Assembly: GCF_002218085.1 (NCBI RefSeq) | Contig: NZ_BDUC01000001.1 | Location: 1,179,955 to 1,243,954 of the forward strand | Source of the DNA: Tolypothrix sp. NIES-4075 | GTDB lineage: Bacteria > Cyanobacteriota > Cyanobacteriia > Cyanobacteriales > Nostocaceae | DNA: 64,000 nucleotides | Direction of reading: 5' to 3' | Shown: positions 61,735 to 64,000 of the stretch, one piece after another | Numbering within the stretch: position 1 is the stretch's first letter | Layout: each line of letters opens with the position of its first letter | Translations under genes and position numbers: made by a program | The notes under the pieces: model-generated | The model's input: only the letters and a program-made list of their open reading frames with translations | Database searches by the model: none | What the model was told of the DNA's origin: nothing

Positions 61735-62121
61735 ATGTCTGAATCTCATACTCCTCATCAAAAAGAGCGTGCTTTAGAAAAAGCTCTGACCAATAAAATA
61801 ATAGATGATTGTTTCGCTTACTCGGAAAGCTGGTTGCGAGCCATTTTGCGGATGTGCATCTTCTCTTTGGCTCATTTAGATGGACAAACAGTGTTTGTCG
61901 TTGAATGTCCCAATCAAGCCGTAGCTAAACGCTTGAGTCGTAAGACTTATCCTTTTCGAGGAATGGTCTATTATTTAACAGATGAATTGAATGAAAGCGA
62001 TCGCACTTTATTTTGCTATCAAGAACCGAACGGCGTTAATTGGCGCTGTTTTGATACTACCACCAACTCTTGGAAAACCTTGAGTAATTTACACACACCG
62101 ATTGCCCCAACTGATAGTTGA
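61735..62121 (+). CDS. Conserved-looking hypothetical protein (128 aa)
   Basis: No family recognised. Mixed alpha/beta, no signal peptide: ALEKALTNKIIDDCFAYSE, SWLRAILRMCIFSLAHLDGQ, VFVVECPNQAVAKRLSRK, MVYYLTDELNESDRTLFCYQ, VNWRCFDTTTNSWKTL. ATG 61735 with AGGTGG seven bases upstream. Cysteine-rich for its size (five). Single gene between two minus-strand genes. Confidence 0.65.
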   Translation: MSESHTPHQKERALEKALTNKIIDDCFAYSESWLRAILRMCIFSLAHLDGQTVFVVECPNQAVAKRLSRKTYPFRGMVYYLTDELNESDRTLFCYQEPNGVNWRCFDTTTNSWKTLSNLHTPIAPTDS

Positions 62122-62171
62122 TTAAGTTGTCAAAAGTCACGCATTCAAAAATAATTACTCTTGACTATTAC

Positions 62172-62426
62172 CTAATTACGAGATTGCCGCGTCACTAAAC
62201 CTCCAGCAAATGCCCCTAAAACTGTCCCTGTCCACAGTCCGGTAGTGCTACCTTGCCACATTGCTCCTGGTGTCACCCAAGCGTTACAAACTTCCTTTAA
62301 TACCCAACCTTGATTTTGACACTTTTGGCTATGGATAGCTAAAGTTATTTGCCCGCTCATATAACCACCAACCAATCCTGAAGTTAGCGCTAAAAAGGTG
62401 CAAATTAGAACTTTGTTTTTAGTCAT
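62172..62426 (-). CDS. Small two-helix membrane protein (84 aa)
   Basis: No family recognised. Predicted topology: helix VLICTFLALTSGLVGGYMSG (about 5-25), a loop with two cysteines (SQKCQNQGWVLKEVCNAW), then GLWTGTVLGAFAGGLV (about 62-78) and a basic tail. Glycine-zipper-like second helix. ATG 62426 directly adjoins a GTAG...CTAC element that seems to supply its upstream region. The longer frame to 62450 is read from the repeat. Confidence 0.6.
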   Translation of the reverse strand: MTKNKVLICTFLALTSGLVGGYMSGQITLAIHSQKCQNQGWVLKEVCNAWVTPGAMWQGSTTGLWTGTVLGAFAGGLVTRQSRN

Positions 62427-62427
62427 T

Positions 62428-62483
62428 GTAGTGAGCGGTTTACCGCTCAAAGCTAAGGTTTTAAGGGCTGAAGCCCTTACTAC
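62428..62483. repeat. GTAG...CTAC double hairpin, sister of 42637-42694
   Basis: gtagtgagcggtttaccgct, then ggttttaagggctgaagccc, ending ttactac. It closely matches the copy upstream of devB. It separates the small membrane protein gene from ppc. Confidence 0.75.
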
Positions 62484-62484
62484 A

Positions 62485-64000
62485 TTAACCCGTATTTCTC
62501 ATACCGGCGGCAATACCGTTTATAGTTAACAATGCCCCTCGCAGCAACTCACCCTTACTGTAACGAGAATGAATAACCCCAGAGGTGGTATTAGTCATTG
62601 ATTGCCGTAACCGTTTAATGATAGAAACCTGTATAAAACCTAGCGGCACAATTGTACCATTACGTAATTGCACCGAACGCTGCAAAACAGGATCGCCATC
62701 TAAAAGTCGTTTGTGGTCGGTGATTTTCAGCACCAAATCTCGTGTCAGATAGAATTCGCTGGCAATTTGTTCAAACACCTTGTCAAAGCGGGCTTTATCT
62801 TCTGGTTGCGATAATTCTTGGACGTAATGTTCCGCCATTTGAATGTCTACTTTTGCCAAGGTCATTTCTGCCTTGGAAATTACCATCTTGAAAAAGGGCC
62901 ACTTGACATAAAAGTAACGCAATAATTTTAGGTGTTCTTCGGGTTCTTCATTCAAGAATTCTTGTAAAGCTGTGCCGACACCGTACCAAGAAGGTAGCAA
63001 AAATCGAGTTTGCGTCCAACTAAATACCCAAGGAATGGCTCTTAGGCTGCTTAAATCTTTCTTTCCAGATGGACGACGCGCTGGACGAGAGCTAATCTGT
63101 AATTGGCTGATTTCTTCTATTGGCGTTACTTGGTGGAAGAAGTCGATAAAATCAGGTTGCTCGTAGATTAAAGAGCGATAATGTGTACGCGATCGCGCTG
63201 CTAATTCTTCCATAATCTCATTCCAGGGTTCAATATCATCAAACCCTGTCCGCAACAAGCTAGCTTGGATTACAGCTGTAGTGATGGTTTCCATATGATA
63301 CAAAGCCAAATCCTGCAAAGAGTATTTGGAAGCCAAAACTTCACCCTGTTCTGTAATCTTGATACGTCCATTAATACTGTGACCTGGTTGCGCCAAAATA
63401 GCTTCATAAGCAGGTCCCCCACCACGTCCCACAGAACCACCGCGACCGTGGAAAATCCGCACATTTATGCTATAATATTCGGCTATTTTCTGCAATGATT
63501 TTTGAGCTTTGTGAATTTCCCAGTTACTGCTCAAAAAACCAGAGTCTTTATTGCTGTCAGAATACCCCAGCATCACTTCTTGCAAGTTAGGGGTGAGGGG
63601 GGAGGAGGGGGGGACATTCTCCTTGTCCCCCTTCTCCTCTACTTCGTAACCGCCGGCTAATAAAGCGCGATATAAAGGTAGTTCAAACAGTTGACGCATA
63701 ACGCTTCTTGAGCGTTGCAAGTCTTCCACCGTTTCAAATAGGGGAACTACCTGGATAGTGCCGATCGCCGTACCTGGATCGAAAAGTCTTGCTTCTTTGG
63801 CTAAAAGTAATACTTCGAGTACGTCGCTAACTTCGCGGCACATGCTAATAATATAAGTTTGGCAGATATTTACACCAAACTCTTGTTGGAGCGATCGCGC
63901 TACACGGAAAGTTTCAATTACATCGTTGGTTTTTTCTGAGAATGGCAATTCTGCCGGAATTAACGGACGCCTAGTTTGCAATTCTCCTACTAACCAAGCT
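62485..64000 (-). CDS. ppc: Phosphoenolpyruvate carboxylase (partial; N-terminus beyond window)
   Basis: Fixes bicarbonate onto PEP to give oxaloacetate, the anaplerotic reaction. The visible C-terminal 505 residues include AWLVGELQTRRPLIPAELPF at the edge, MLGYSDSNKDSGFLSSNWEI, the catalytic loop FHGRGGSVGRGGGPAYEAIL, QPGHSINGRIKITEQGEV, and the C-terminal MRNTG, as required. Between YRALLAGGYEVEEK and LQEVMLGYSDS lies a repeat-derived loop (GDKENVPPSSPLTPN; 63588-63645). The frame is open to the last base of the window, so the start is missing. ppc lies opposite to the small membrane gene. Confidence 0.95.
   Translation of the reverse strand, partial: AWLVGELQTRRPLIPAELPFSEKTNDVIETFRVARSLQQEFGVNICQTYIISMCREVSDVLEVLLLAKEARLFDPGTAIGTIQVVPLFETVEDLQRSRSVMRQLFELPLYRALLAGGYEVEEKGDKENVPPSSPLTPNLQEVMLGYSDSNKDSGFLSSNWEIHKAQKSLQKIAEYYSINVRIFHGRGGSVGRGGGPAYEAILAQPGHSINGRIKITEQGEVLASKYSLQDLALYHMETITTAVIQASLLRTGFDDIEPWNEIMEELAARSRTHYRSLIYEQPDFIDFFHQVTPIEEISQLQISSRPARRPSGKKDLSSLRAIPWVFSWTQTRFLLPSWYGVGTALQEFLNEEPEEHLKLLRYFYVKWPFFKMVISKAEMTLAKVDIQMAEHYVQELSQPEDKARFDKVFEQIASEFYLTRDLVLKITDHKRLLDGDPVLQRSVQLRNGTIVPLGFIQVSIIKRLRQSMTNTTSGVIHSRYSKGELLRGALLTINGIAAGMRNTG

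Overview
The window is chromosomal DNA from a filamentous, heterocyst- and hormogonium-forming cyanobacterium (Nostocales type). The signs are frequent GCGATCGC (HIP1) octamers, a bilin reductase (PcyA), a cyanobacterial PsbP protein, a DevBCA-type exporter, a PF06967 protein (the Mo-dependent nitrogenase C-terminal family), and a hormogonium polysaccharide (hps) locus. Intergenic DNA is rich in cyanobacterial short repeats. No tRNA, rRNA, transposase or CRISPR array was recognised. The exact species cannot be named from sequence alone.

Layout. 1-7219: remnants of a protease/Uma2 pair, then housekeeping and stress genes (eno, gloA, an SLH/OprB porin, clpB). 7380-25467: surface polysaccharide region. 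Two HpsE-type glycosyltransferases flank htpG and an AT-rich GT2/GT4 pair. After rpmB comes hpsA, hpsB, hpsC, two tandem FimT/GspH-like pseudopilins, a TIGR04282-type glycosyltransferase, an HpsJ-like membrane protein and another GT2. 26015-31704: DUF502, nusB, ftsY and a GAF-PP2C phosphatase. 31923-36031: DUF2278/LTD protein, a hypothetical, cyanobacterial PsbP, maf and a small hypothetical. 36596-40684: a CHAT protease-like/nSTAND NTPase/14-blade WD40 protein, followed by a 42-bp tandem array broken by a small mobile element. 41395-46420: pcyA and devB-devC-devA. 46459-54692: a membrane hypothetical, a HAD phosphatase, an Uma2 endonuclease, an unusual CPBP-protease fusion, a pstS fragment, a PF06967 protein, a cupin and a creatininase-family amidohydrolase. 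54879-64000: an acyl-CoA dehydrogenase with a substituted catalytic position, ACT-malic enzyme, an ECF-like ATPase, a TPR lipoprotein-like protein, DUF3531, two tandem Nudix genes, small conserved hypotheticals and the C-terminal part of PEP carboxylase.

How the genes work together. Pseudopilins HpsB/C and the FimT-like proteins, HpsA, HpsJ and four or five glycosyltransferases plausibly make and export the hormogonium sheath polysaccharide used in gliding. DevBCA is a tripartite exporter of the type that builds the heterocyst glycolipid layer. Malic enzyme and PEP carboxylase both act on C4 acids around pyruvate/PEP. FtsY, NusB and DUF502 form a conserved housekeeping neighbourhood.

The most notable non-genic signal is a layered repeat system: (i) two copies of a MITE with CCAATACG-like inverted ends and 8-bp target duplications (12848-13078 and 40913-41048); (ii) many GTAGAGACG...CGTCTCTAC palindromes and tandem arrays that look derived from the core of that MITE; (iii) GTAG...CTAC double hairpins resembling REP/BIME elements; (iv) low-complexity GGGAATGGGTAAT and GGGGACAAGGAGAC tracts. 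Several of these repeats have been captured in frame inside proteins (the porin N-terminus, a PEP carboxylase loop, the start of the HAD phosphatase).
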